Notes: generated from the sequence alone by a model not told the origin. A stretch of DNA of 18,445 bases from Fiminaster sp050874705 (GCA_050874705.1 JBNMLE010000018.1:1-18445); one strand, 5' to 3'. Positions 1 through 8,624 are shown, counted from the first letter of the stretch. A program made the numbers and translations.

Positions 1-124
1 CTAAATAATATATTTGCTTCTTCATCAACCGCAATAGAATTTACATCTTTTTTCTCTTATTTTCTGGTGAATCCACATAAATCCACAACAGAATTAAGAG
101 AATCGCTAAAACAAATGGCCATTT

Positions 125-156
125 AAAAAGACGGCAGACCACATGGATATACCGTC
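125..156 (-). terminator. Probable rho-independent terminator of the lipoprotein-GH3 operon
   Basis: Read on the minus strand, GACGG (156-152 region) pairs with CCGTC (134-130), followed at once by five T (129-125). The loop is 17 nt and can itself form a small CCA/TGG helix. It lies about 17 nt past the GH3 stop codon, where a terminator is expected. The G+C-rich stem is only 5 bp, so strength is uncertain. The rest of 1-173 shows no supportable gene. Confidence 0.55.
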
Positions 157-173
157 ATTTTTAATGATAATTA

Positions 174-3100
174 TTAATTTACCTTTTTGATTTGCTTATT
201 TTGCATTAAATCAGCAATTAGCATTTGAGCGCGTTTGAACGCTAACGAAGATTTAATCTTAATTAGTGCTGGAGTGCTTTGATAAATCTTTTTATCAGAT
301 ACATCTTTAACACTAATCGTTGATCCATCATAATCATTTGGATTAAGCGCTAAATAGACACGCAATGTTTTTCCAACAAGACTAATTTTGACTAAATCAT
401 GTTTGTTGAATTTAAATGTTTCACAACTTGTTGTCATACGAGAAGTTAAACCATATGACATTATGAGTTCTTTTAAGGAGTTGTAATAATTTTTAGTTTC
501 ATCATCGGCGTCATTTATTTTTTCACTAAATGGTTTTCTGATGAAATCAAATTTATCATGCTCTTCTACTTCAACATCACTTGAAGATGTTGGTTCTATA
601 GAAGATGAAGCAACAACTGCTAACATTTTTCTTTTACGATTTTGAAGATAATTTACTACAACTAAAGCAATAAGGCCTGCAGTTATTGTATACATTGAAA
701 TTGGTAATACATAATTAATCCAGATTTCCCATGTTGCAATTTTTCTATAAGATTTTGCGTTAGGGGCAATTCCGTTATATGTACCTGAGTTAACTAATGT
801 ATAGCATATATTCTTAACTGCTTTTCTAATTGAGTGTAAAGCGGTGATTGAAGAACTATCTTTAAATACATCCGCCATTGATTGACCTTTAATTCCAGAG
901 AAAGCAGTTAGATAGAAATCATTACCACTTCTAACCATTTGGTCCATTTCAACTTTTGGTCCATAGTCAGTGATGACCATTCCTTCAAAACCCCATTCAT
1001 TTCTCAATACACCAGTATTTAAATACCAGTTTTGAGAACACATAACAGGACCAATGCAGTTAAATCCTGTCATAGCAGCATTACAACCACGAATAACTTT
1101 GACTTCATTTTTCTTGGTTTCGGTGTTGTAATAATTTAATTTTTGACGAGCTGTTTTTGTGCAAATTTCATATGGTCTTAAATATACTTCACGAATTGTT
1201 TGTTCTGTTGCCCAAGTCATGACCATTTGTTGTCTATTTGATTCTTGTTCATTAAGAGCAAAGTGCTTCATGTATGTATAAATACCACCATCAGCGGCAC
1301 CTGACATAATATTCGCACCGATAATACCTGTAATAATTGGATCTTCGGAAATGTATTCGCCATTTCTTCCTCCAAATGGTGATCTATGTAAATTCAATCC
1401 AGGAGCATATAAACCTTGGACATTGTTAGAAATGCCTTCTTGTCCCATTGTTTTGCCTCTTTCATAGGCTAAACGTGGATTAAATGTACATGCTGTAATT
1501 GTTTGAGATGAATAATTACACCATCTCCAATCTTTTTTGCTACCAAATGTTGACAATCCATTAGGACCATCGAAATCTTCAGTAGAGATTTTATTAATTG
1601 CGTCGAGCGCTCCTGTATTATAAGCGCCATAGGCTAATAATTTACCGATTTGGTTACGGTTATTTTCATTTTTAAATGAAATTTGGTTGAGTAAGTCATC
1701 CCAAGCAGGATCATCATAATCAACACCACGATAACTTGATAATACCAATCCTTTTTGTTCAACTTTGAATGGTCTTGTATCGCAGACTTTTGATCCTTTT
1801 TGATTACCAAGAACTGGATGCTCACGAACATCCATAACTGAAGACTTATAAGAATCAAACTCATTTTTGTAAACATCTTTTAATGTTCTATCTGCTTCTG
1901 TAGGTGTTGTTGGATATGTGCCAACTAAATCCTTTCTTGATAAGTTTGTAATTCCTTCTTCGTTCATGAAATCACTGCTTGATTGGAACATATTTGTGGC
2001 AGCAATAAAATCGCCACCATTTTTAGCTACATTTGTTGGATTACCATCAACATCTAATTTAGCTTGTCCGTCTTTTTCACTTTGTCTTGGATTTTTATTA
2101 TCATAGAAAATATCATTAGCGTTACTATATGTCCAAGTATCAAAATCTTCATGTGAGTTTTGACCTAAGTGAATAACATAATCACCTTTTTCAAGGAAAT
2201 AGCATCCTTTAGTGCCATCACCATTATCTCTCTTATAGAAATAGGATGACATTTCATCGATGTTAAATGTTAAATCAAGAGTTTGGCTTTCGCCTTTTTC
2301 AATAGTGTCAGTTTTATCAAAAGTAATTAAGTTTTTAGATGCTTTTTCAATACCATTATTTTTATCAAAATCGGTATATGGTGCTTCATAATAAATTTGA
2401 ACAGCATCTTTTCCTGCTACTTCGCCTGTATTTGTAACTTTGACGGACAGAGTTAATTTGTTGCCATCAACTTTTTGATCAACGATTTTTTGATCGAATG
2501 TTGTATAACTTAATCCGTGTCCAAATGGAAACGCAACATGTGAATCGTAATCAATTATTCCTTCTTTAAATGCGGTTTCATAATATCTGTAGCCGACATA
2601 AATTCCTTCTTCATATTGGACAAATGTTCCATCGGAAGTTCCGTTTAATTGTTTAACATTTGTATAAACCATGTACGGATTTCCTTCTTGATAGGCATTA
2701 GTTCCAGAAAAACCAAAGTTTTCACTAACAGGCATTTTAAGGAAGTCTTTAGTCCATGTGTCAACAGCGTGACCACTTGGATTAACTTTTCCGCTTAAAA
2801 TATCACCAAATACACCTGCTCCAGCACTTCCTGGATGTGGCATATATAAGATTGCATCGCAAAGTTCGTTAACTTCATCATTGATTTCAATGATATTTAC
2901 ACCTGTATTAAGAAGAATTGTCTTTTTACAATTTGCTCTCATCCATTTAAGTGTTTGAAGTTCTTGGCTTGTTAATTGTAAAGAATGCTTTTGACCATCT
3001 TTATAAGCGTCCATTTTAAAGTCAGCACCTTCACCGCCTGAACGAGAGACCGCTAAAATACCAATTGTGTTATGAGCGTATTCTTCTTTACCAACATATT

Positions 3101-3665
3101 GGTCAAATGGAATGGTCCAAAGATATGTTTTTCCATTATTAACTGTAGCGGCATCATCAGGAGATGTTCCGTCTTCAGATTTAGCCAAAATAGCGCCTGT
3201 ATTACGTGTTAATTTTGCAATATCTTCGTTAAGCACGAAATTGTCACTAATAGACTGTGCTAACGATTTTGTTTCAAGTTTTGCACCATTCCAGCTACTC
3301 GATCCACCTGTGAAACCACTTCGATAGAAGCTATATCCAAATGGAGAAATAATCTCACCACTGCTTAAAGGTAAGCAGTTATTATTTTTAAGTAATACTA
3401 TTCCTTCTTCAGCAATTCTAGCGGTTAAATCAACGCTTTCTTTTAAAGCATCTAAATCTGATTTCTTTTTATAATAATCAGTATCTATATCCTTGTTTTC
3501 TTCAGTGACTAATTCGCCTTTTCCAAAAACTGTATCAAGAGTTGGGCTGAATATATTTGAGAAAATAGGAACTGCAATAGCAATTGCAAGTGTAAATGCA
3601 CTGATAGGAATAAATATTGAAGCGCATTTCTTTGTTGACATTAATTTTTTATTTTTGTTACTCAT
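174..3665 (-). CDS. Membrane-tethered, domain-permuted glycoside hydrolase family 3 (beta-glucosidase type) with cytoplasmic tail
   Basis: This enzyme should hydrolyse beta-linked glycosides (glucosidase or xylosidase type; exact substrate not readable) on the outer face of the membrane. Order of parts: cytoplasmic start and membrane anchor (residues about 14-38); GH3 alpha/beta sandwich (about 80-390) with SGGEGAD, whose E212 is the likely acid/base; fibronectin-III-like domain opened by FPFGHGLSYTTF (about 380-505); then the TIM barrel (about 610-965) with DGPNG at 699-703, GGRNGEYISEDP at 765-776, K800-H801, and nucleophile D900 in MVITDYG. Classical GH3 enzymes place the barrel first, so this one is permuted, as known for some ruminococcal beta-glucosidases. 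A second membrane helix (about 983-1006) is followed by NRKRK and a 150-residue cytoplasmic domain I cannot name. The SD TAGGAGA overlaps the stop of the upstream lipoprotein gene, 9 nt away, implying translational coupling. All key residues are present, so activity is expected. Confidence 0.93.
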   Translation of the reverse strand: MSNKNKKLMSTKKCASIFIPISAFTLAIAIAVPIFSNIFSPTLDTVFGKGELVTEENKDIDTDYYKKKSDLDALKESVDLTARIAEEGIVLLKNNNCLPLSSGEIISPFGYSFYRSGFTGGSSSWNGAKLETKSLAQSISDNFVLNEDIAKLTRNTGAILAKSEDGTSPDDAATVNNGKTYLWTIPFDQYVGKEEYAHNTIGILAVSRSGGEGADFKMDAYKDGQKHSLQLTSQELQTLKWMRANCKKTILLNTGVNIIEINDEVNELCDAILYMPHPGSAGAGVFGDILSGKVNPSGHAVDTWTKDFLKMPVSENFGFSGTNAYQEGNPYMVYTNVKQLNGTSDGTFVQYEEGIYVGYRYYETAFKEGIIDYDSHVAFPFGHGLSYTTFDQKIVDQKVDGNKLTLSVKVTNTGEVAGKDAVQIYYEAPYTDFDKNNGIEKASKNLITFDKTDTIEKGESQTLDLTFNIDEMSSYFYKRDNGDGTKGCYFLEKGDYVIHLGQNSHEDFDTWTYSNANDIFYDNKNPRQSEKDGQAKLDVDGNPTNVAKNGGDFIAATNMFQSSSDFMNEEGITNLSRKDLVGTYPTTPTEADRTLKDVYKNEFDSYKSSVMDVREHPVLGNQKGSKVCDTRPFKVEQKGLVLSSYRGVDYDDPAWDDLLNQISFKNENNRNQIGKLLAYGAYNTGALDAINKISTEDFDGPNGLSTFGSKKDWRWCNYSSQTITACTFNPRLAYERGKTMGQEGISNNVQGLYAPGLNLHRSPFGGRNGEYISEDPIITGIIGANIMSGAADGGIYTYMKHFALNEQESNRQQMVMTWATEQTIREVYLRPYEICTKTARQKLNYYNTETKKNEVKVIRGCNAAMTGFNCIGPVMCSQNWYLNTGVLRNEWGFEGMVITDYGPKVEMDQMVRSGNDFYLTAFSGIKGQSMADVFKDSSSITALHSIRKAVKNICYTLVNSGTYNGIAPNAKSYRKIATWEIWINYVLPISMYTITAGLIALVVVNYLQNRKRKMLAVVASSSIEPTSSSDVEVEEHDKFDFIRKPFSEKINDADDETKNYYNSLKELIMSYGLTSRMTTSCETFKFNKHDLVKISLVGKTLRVYLALNPNDYDGSTISVKDVSDKKIYQSTPALIKIKSSLAFKRAQMLIADLMQNKQIKKVN

Positions 3666-3674
3666 AAATTTCTC

Positions 3675-6389
3675 CTAATTAAGTTCAATAGTAATGCTCT
3701 TCCAGTTACCACAAGAATATCCTTCAAAAGCAAATGAGTTTTTCTTTAAATATCCTAGCATTGTTAAACGGATAACATTTTTACCTGGGCTAATTTTTAC
3801 TTCGCCAAGTTTCATTTCTTGGAAGTTGCGCATGCAAAGTTCGTCCGCCATACCCCATTGATTTAAAGATCCATCTGCATTTGTAAATCTTGTCTTAGCT
3901 GCTTCAGCATCATCAGCGGCATTAATGACGTGGCCTTTCACTATGGCATTTTCGTTAACTTTATATTCAACTGCTTCAGCATCATTAACACTGTTGGTCA
4001 TTTTGACTACTTTAGACAAGTCTAAATCATATGATCCGATATAACTTTGAGTAAATCCTTCAATACCTGTATCGTAATCTTTGTAACCTTCATCGCTTTT
4101 ATTTAAATAAGCATTTGATGCTACTTCAGCAGAGATGGAAACAGTTCTTTCTACATCACTTTCGATGACATATTCGAAATATGAGTCTTTTGATACTTTT
4201 TCCATATATTTTTTGCCAACAATATTTGCTTTTTTGTTATTATCAGTACTCATTTCAACATATTTAATGCTTTGACTGTTAACATCAAGGGTTGTGTATT
4301 CTTGTGTTATTTTTGAATCAACATAGACTTCTACTGAAAATTTAATGCCTTGATATTTAAGATTAATTGTCTTGTTTTCAAATAGTTTTCCACCATTTAA
4401 AACTTCGATTTGGCTATTATCAATTGTGCCTAATTCAACGCCATCTTCGTTATAAGCTTTAAATTTAGCGCCATCAAGGGAGAATGATTCACCAAGATTG
4501 TATTGTGTTTTTGGTAAATTAATAGTTTCAACAGTAGTTGGAACTTTGCTTGTTGATTCATCAATATAGATAAATTCGATGTTTTCCCAGTTGCCGCACA
4601 TTGAAGAGCAATAACCAAAACCACCTTTTTGATAACCAACATCAATCTCAATATTATTAGCACCTTCAACAATATCCACTGTTCCTAAATGAATTCGTTT
4701 GAAATTATTAAGAGAGAAATATGTACAAGCTGCCCATGCAGATGTTTTGATATATTCTTCTTGTTCGATACTTGCTAAATCCATATCAGAAGTAAGACGT
4801 GTTTCAGGAATTACTGCATCGCTATCAATTGAGTATTCTTTTTCATTATTTTTTAATGTAAGAATTTTTGAGAAATCAATACTTTGTGATCCGACAAAAC
4901 CATTTTTTGCCCCTGGCCAAATTTTTGAAATATCACCATATATAGGGCCATTTGATGCAACGGAAGCGTAAATATCAAATTTTCCTTGTGTTTTGCTTGA
5001 TTGGTAAGAATAAGTAAATTTGCCATAAGCAGAAACGTTTTCTAAGAATGATTTGCCTTTTAATGTAGAATTATTTTTTGCCGCTCTAGTATCAATTTTT
5101 GTTTTATCATCTGTGACATTATTTGATGAGTCACGATCATGAACTGGCTCAACATATTTAATAGGTGAATCAGTACTTCTAAAATCACTAACTATTTTGT
5201 TTGTAACATTAATAGGTAATGTCATTTTTAAGCCTTCATATGTTAGTTCAATAGATTTATCACTTGGTGAAAGAACACCAGTATTAGAAACTTGAACTTT
5301 TGAAATATCAACATCATTAGTTAATCCAGCTTCATTTTCGATGTATAAAACTGCACCATCTAAACTAAATTTTTCACCAACAATATAGTTTTGTTTTGGT
5401 AAATAAGCCGCTTTTAATTCGCCTGTTTTTATTTCTTCGCCCTTTTTAACATAGCGAATTTCAATATTTTTCCAGTTTCCACATGCAAGTCCACGATATG
5501 CAAATGATCCGCCGCTTACTTCATCTTTATTAAAATCAAGTCTAATATTATTAATACCTTTTTCTAAAGTGATTTTACCAAGCCAACGTCTTTTAAAGTT
5601 TTTTGTAGCTAAATTAAGAACTGTATTCCATGAATTTCCATATTTATCAAAATTTTCATCCATATCAGATTCAGTTATGATTGTAGAGCCAATATCCGCT
5701 GTTTTCTTAGTTTCATAAACCTTTTCGTTATTTGATAAAGTAATAACATTTGATAATGGGATTGGATTAGTTCCACTAAAACTTGATTTATATTTTTCAG
5801 ATACGTTTCCCCATAAATAATTATTAGAAGCAACTGATGCATAAATATAAAATTCATCTCCCTCATTATCTGTGTTAAATGAATATGAAAAATTGGAACC
5901 GTAAGATACTTCTTCTAAATATGAAAATGGATTTCCGTTTTCATCTTTTGCGCCATCAGTTTTAGCGGCTTTTGTATCAGGTGTTCCATCTGATTTTAGT
6001 GCGTCATGTTCTGGTTCTTCATATTTAAATACTGCATTTTCTCCAACGCAGTTGCTGACTAACTTATCTGAGACATTAATATCTAAGGTAGTAGTATATT
6101 TTCTCCATTTGAAAGTTAGTTTTTTATCGCTTTCATTTAGCGATCTGCTTGGTTCGATAGTTACATCTTCTGGGTTAACTTCAACTTCTTCACCTTCATC
6201 GTAGGCTGAATAAGTGAACATAGAAGAACTAACTTTTTCACCAATTAGGAAATCGGTTCTTGAGCCTAAATTGACATCGATACCGACTCCGTACCACTCT
6301 CCGCTGTAATCTTCACCACAGCCAGCTAAACCAGCAAGTGAACAAGCAAAGAGTAAGGACACGGTTAGTAATTTGTTTTTCCTCTTCAT
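3675..6389 (-). CDS. Surface lipoprotein with three tandem Ig-like/CBM-like modules
   Basis: A 904-residue exported lipoprotein. The N-terminus is a lipoprotein signal peptide: MKRKNK, a hydrophobic stretch, and lipobox LAGC with lipidated C24. The rest is three copies of a roughly 285-residue module. Each has a bacterial Ig-like part (about 46-110, 335-400, 630-695; shared pattern of xxGExFSLDGA, later a Y-x-G-(I/L)-K strand and xINVxxKI) followed by a beta-rich part resembling carbohydrate-binding modules (about 118-313, 409-610, 706-904), with FxYS, (I/S)xAxVASN and a final CGNW(K/E)xI signature at C303, C598 and C893. No catalytic motif is seen. First gene of an operon with the GH3 enzyme, so the likely job is holding a glycan at the cell surface for it. 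No Shine-Dalgarno site precedes the ATG. Binding specificity is unknown; a structural adhesin role is the main alternative. Confidence 0.85.
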   Translation of the reverse strand: MKRKNKLLTVSLLFACSLAGLAGCGEDYSGEWYGVGIDVNLGSRTDFLIGEKVSSSMFTYSAYDEGEEVEVNPEDVTIEPSRSLNESDKKLTFKWRKYTTTLDINVSDKLVSNCVGENAVFKYEEPEHDALKSDGTPDTKAAKTDGAKDENGNPFSYLEEVSYGSNFSYSFNTDNEGDEFYIYASVASNNYLWGNVSEKYKSSFSGTNPIPLSNVITLSNNEKVYETKKTADIGSTIITESDMDENFDKYGNSWNTVLNLATKNFKRRWLGKITLEKGINNIRLDFNKDEVSGGSFAYRGLACGNWKNIEIRYVKKGEEIKTGELKAAYLPKQNYIVGEKFSLDGAVLYIENEAGLTNDVDISKVQVSNTGVLSPSDKSIELTYEGLKMTLPINVTNKIVSDFRSTDSPIKYVEPVHDRDSSNNVTDDKTKIDTRAAKNNSTLKGKSFLENVSAYGKFTYSYQSSKTQGKFDIYASVASNGPIYGDISKIWPGAKNGFVGSQSIDFSKILTLKNNEKEYSIDSDAVIPETRLTSDMDLASIEQEEYIKTSAWAACTYFSLNNFKRIHLGTVDIVEGANNIEIDVGYQKGGFGYCSSMCGNWENIEFIYIDESTSKVPTTVETINLPKTQYNLGESFSLDGAKFKAYNEDGVELGTIDNSQIEVLNGGKLFENKTINLKYQGIKFSVEVYVDSKITQEYTTLDVNSQSIKYVEMSTDNNKKANIVGKKYMEKVSKDSYFEYVIESDVERTVSISAEVASNAYLNKSDEGYKDYDTGIEGFTQSYIGSYDLDLSKVVKMTNSVNDAEAVEYKVNENAIVKGHVINAADDAEAAKTRFTNADGSLNQWGMADELCMRNFQEMKLGEVKISPGKNVIRLTMLGYLKKNSFAFEGYSCGNWKSITIELN
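3678..6272 (-). repeat. Three-fold internal module repeat in the lipoprotein gene
   Basis: Protein-level repeat: copy 1 about 6272-5451, copy 2 about 5405-4560, copy 3 about 4520-3678. The copies share the Ig-like opening, the VASN strand and the CGNW end, but are clearly diverged in sequence, so the duplications are old and there is little DNA-level repeat left to drive recombination. Confidence 0.8.
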
Positions 6390-6400
6390 AAATATTAATA

Positions 6401-6406
6401 AACATA
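6401..6406 (-). promoter_or_regulatory. Possible -10 hexamer for the lipoprotein-GH3 operon
   Basis: TATGTT on the minus strand, 11 nt before the ATG, in a stretch with no Shine-Dalgarno sequence. No good -35 hexamer stands at the right distance (ATAAAT), so an activator may be needed, or the true promoter is elsewhere between the direct repeats and the gene. Weak evidence. Confidence 0.25.
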
Positions 6407-6465
6407 TTGGTGCGAGTATGCTTATTTATCCCTTCTTATAATTTTTATTTAAGAATATAAATCGG

Positions 6466-6486
6466 CGCTCATGCACCATGTGAGCG
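6466..6486. repeat. Inverted repeat overlapping the CRE
   Basis: CGCTCA (6466-6471) and TGAGCG (6481-6486) form a perfect 6-bp inverted repeat around a 9-nt centre. The right arm lies inside the CRE. There is no T-run after it on either strand, so it is not a terminator; it could be an additional operator or a leader hairpin. Confidence 0.4.
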
Positions 6487-6493
6487 TTTACAT
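6478..6493 (-). promoter_or_regulatory. cre: Catabolite responsive element (CcpA binding site)
   Basis: Minus strand reads ATGTAAACGCTCACAT, matching the Bacillus CRE consensus WTGNAANCGNWNNCAW at every defined position. It stands 89-104 nt upstream of the lipoprotein start codon, in front of a glycan-degrading operon, which is exactly where carbon catabolite repression would be expected. No ccpA gene is in this window. Distance to the true promoter is unknown because the promoter is not clear. Confidence 0.75.
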
Positions 6494-6522
6494 TTTCACA
6501 TAACAACAATTTTACAATAAAA

Positions 6523-6554
6523 AAATGTCATAAGTTGCCATCGAAATGTCATAA
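6523..6554 (-). promoter_or_regulatory. Direct repeat, probable LytTR response-regulator binding site
   Basis: TTATGACATTT occurs twice on the minus strand (6554-6544 and 6533-6523), identical over 11 bp, with starts 21 bp apart (two helical turns). LytTR-family regulators bind such same-strand repeats, usually just upstream of a -35 region; the core resembles the GGCATTT part of the motif reported for YpdB of E. coli. The site lies between the kinase gene and the lipoprotein-GH3 operon. The match in geometry is seen; the identity of the bound protein is inferred from the adjacent LytTR gene. Confidence 0.6.
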
Positions 6555-6571
6555 TTGGTTAAAAATATAAA

Positions 6572-7864
6572 CTAATTAAAAAAGCAGATTGTTAAGCTAA
6601 AGACATTGTTTTTATGTTCAAATAATGTCTGGCCATTATATTTCTTTGCAATATATTCAATTGATTTTGTCCCATAACCATGAAATCTATTATCTTCTTT
6701 TGATTTTGGAAAACCTTCTTCATCAAACTCAATTGGTTTACTGCAATAATTTTCAATTTTCACTAAAGTTGCATTATTTTTTCTAATAACATTTATAAAT
6801 ATTGATCGATAATCTTTATCTTCTTGTTTTAAAGTTTTAATTGCATTATCAAGAGCGTTTTCAAAAAGTGAATAGACATCACTATTTTCCATAAAAGATA
6901 AAAGTTTGCCATCTATGATTGGAACTATTCTAATATCATTTTGTTTGCACATAAGTATTTTCTCAGAAAGCACCATATCTAATACTGGGTTATCTGTTTT
7001 GATTTTTGAATCATATATATCAACAGTTGTTGACAAATCATCAAGCCTTTTAATTTGACTTGGTGTTAAAGAAGTTTCTTTTAAGGATTCAATTGCATGT
7101 TTTAAGTCATGACATTTAATATTAATAAGTTCCATTGTTTCTTTGCTATTTTCAAATTTTTTATTTTGGAAATTAAGCGTTTGTTGTAATAATTCTTTTT
7201 CATTGCTTAATTTACGAGCATGGAAAATATTATATTGCACCGCTAAAACGAAAAAGCATGCGATCATCGCATAAAATTTAGTTGACACAAACCCGATATC
7301 ATCATTTAATTGTTGAGCGTACATTGACAATATATTTACTATAATAACCGCTATAAGAGAAGTTAATGTGACAATTGTATTGTTCAGGTTAATAACATCA
7401 TTTTTCTTAATTAGTTTTATAAAAATAAAGAAATAACATGTGTATATCAAAGAATATGAAAGTATTAGTGAGACGATGGGCCACCATTTTGCGCCATTAA
7501 GAGGGATAAATTTTATAAATAATTGCCAAAAATTATCTCCAAAATTCTGAATCGCATATGCGGAAAGTGATAAGAACAAAATTTGTTTAAATTTGATATC
7601 ATAAGTCATTTTTAAAGGAATTAATGACAATACAAACAACGTTAAAAATATCGTTCTACACCAACCAATTTTTATATCAATGTTCCAAAATACGAACATC
7701 GCAGATAATGAAATAAACAAAATTTCAAAACATATACATCGCGAAATCCAATACATTTTCTTTTTTGCGTATGTAAATGTAATTATTTCAGCAATTATAA
7801 GAGGCAAAATAAAGCGATACAGATAATAAAATATCGCTTCTTCAAATTCGTAATTTTCGTACAT
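6572..7864 (-). CDS. GHKL-type membrane sensor histidine kinase (AgrC/LytS-like class)
   Basis: A 430-residue sensor kinase that should phosphorylate the response regulator encoded just upstream. The first ~215 residues are six or seven membrane helices (about 12-33, 42-61, 68-87, 93-108, 128-151, 163-183, 195-214) with very short loops, so any ligand is probably sensed in or near the membrane. A coiled-coil linker (about 216-248) leads to the phospho-acceptor H252 in CHDLKHAIESL. The ATPase part has the N-box FENALDNA (N336, N340) and a glycine box GYGTKSI (396-402), then ends at 430, as in the HATPase_c_5 group. The start ATG overlaps the regulator stop codon by 1 nt (TAATG) with a GGAGA SD inside the upstream gene. 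No terminator follows it, so read-through into the lipoprotein-GH3 operon is possible. Confidence 0.92.
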   Translation of the reverse strand: MYENYEFEEAIFYYLYRFILPLIIAEIITFTYAKKKMYWISRCICFEILFISLSAMFVFWNIDIKIGWCRTIFLTLFVLSLIPLKMTYDIKFKQILFLSLSAYAIQNFGDNFWQLFIKFIPLNGAKWWPIVSLILSYSLIYTCYFFIFIKLIKKNDVINLNNTIVTLTSLIAVIIVNILSMYAQQLNDDIGFVSTKFYAMIACFFVLAVQYNIFHARKLSNEKELLQQTLNFQNKKFENSKETMELINIKCHDLKHAIESLKETSLTPSQIKRLDDLSTTVDIYDSKIKTDNPVLDMVLSEKILMCKQNDIRIVPIIDGKLLSFMENSDVYSLFENALDNAIKTLKQEDKDYRSIFINVIRKNNATLVKIENYCSKPIEFDEEGFPKSKEDNRFHGYGTKSIEYIAKKYNGQTLFEHKNNVFSLTICFFN

Positions 7865-8577
7865 TAAATTGTATCTCCAATGTACTTAGTTAATGCTTCA
7901 AGAAAACTTTTCTTTTTTGATCTTGATATTGGTAAAACAATGTTTTTTATATTAACAGTATTATTTTTAATATCGACATTTGAGCAATATTTTAAATTAG
8001 CAAGATAAGAATTATCACATCTTTCAAAATTATGATTCTTCAAGATTTCTTCGTATTTTTTAATGCGGTCTCTAACCTGAATATCACCATTTGATGTAAC
8101 TATTTTTAATATATGAGCGTTCACTTCAATATAAAATATTTCATCAATATCTATTTTTTTAATCATGCTTTTTGATGAAATAACAATATAGTCTTTCTTT
8201 TCATTATCTATGTAATTTATTGCTTTGCTAATAATAAAATCAAAATCGTATTCTTGAATAGGTTTTACAATATATCCAAATGCATCAACTTTATATCCTT
8301 TAACTGCATATTGGGTCGAATGAGAGATGATAACTATAGGAATGTTTTTATCAATTTCTCTTATTTGTTTTGAAACTTCTAAACCGTCAATTTGAGGCAT
8401 TTCAACATCCATAATTATTAAATCGTAATTGCCTTTAAAATTATCTAAAAAAGCAAAGCCAGTATAAAAATTATGAATTTCAAATTCTAAATTGTTTTTC
8501 GATGCATATTTTAAGAGAAGATCATGACAAATTTCATGATATTTTTCATCATCTTCAACAACCGCAATTCTTATCAT
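7864..8577 (-). CDS. LytTR-family response regulator (REC + LytTR)
   Basis: A 237-residue transcription regulator. The receiver domain (1-122) has the acidic cluster E8-D9-D10, phospho-acceptor D57 in IIMDVEMP, S85 at the switch position and K105 in VKP. The LytTR DNA-binding domain follows (about 128-235), with EIFYIEVNAHILKI, the RDRIKKYEEIL region, RCDNSYLANL and a closing PISRSKKKSF. It is the first gene of a two-gene unit with the histidine kinase. An SD (AAGAGG) is placed 5 nt before the ATG. LytTR regulators typically control a neighbouring transcription unit through pairs of direct repeats; such a pair stands at 6523-6554 ahead of the lipoprotein-GH3 operon, which is the best target candidate. 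Confidence 0.94.
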   Translation of the reverse strand: MIRIAVVEDDEKYHEICHDLLLKYASKNNLEFEIHNFYTGFAFLDNFKGNYDLIIMDVEMPQIDGLEVSKQIREIDKNIPIVIISHSTQYAVKGYKVDAFGYIVKPIQEYDFDFIISKAINYIDNEKKDYIVISSKSMIKKIDIDEIFYIEVNAHILKIVTSNGDIQVRDRIKKYEEILKNHNFERCDNSYLANLKYCSNVDIKNNTVNIKNIVLPISRSKKKSFLEALTKYIGDTI

Positions 8578-8594
8578 AAAACCTCTTATATTTT

Positions 8595-8624
8595 ATAATA
8601 GACTAGAAAAAATTAGTTTACCAA
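8595..8624 (-). promoter_or_regulatory. Probable promoter of the response regulator-kinase operon
   Basis: Minus strand: TTGGTA (8624-8619), 18 nt, TATTAT (8600-8595), then the SD and the ATG at 8577. The -10 is good and the -35 moderate. No copy of the TTATGACATTT repeat is seen here, so autoregulation through that motif is not indicated. Confidence 0.45.

Noticed and set aside
1..25. Minus-strand ATG at 25-23 opening MKKQIYYL at the left edge
   Set aside because: Only eight codons lie in the window and there is no Shine-Dalgarno site; it could be a gene start but cannot be supported.
4430..4971. Open frames overlapping the lipoprotein gene on either strand
   Set aside because: They lie wholly inside a well-supported gene, have no family-like sequence and no ribosome binding sites.
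6466..6486. Inverted repeat as terminator for the kinase gene
   Set aside because: No T-run follows on the minus strand, and the right arm belongs to the CRE.
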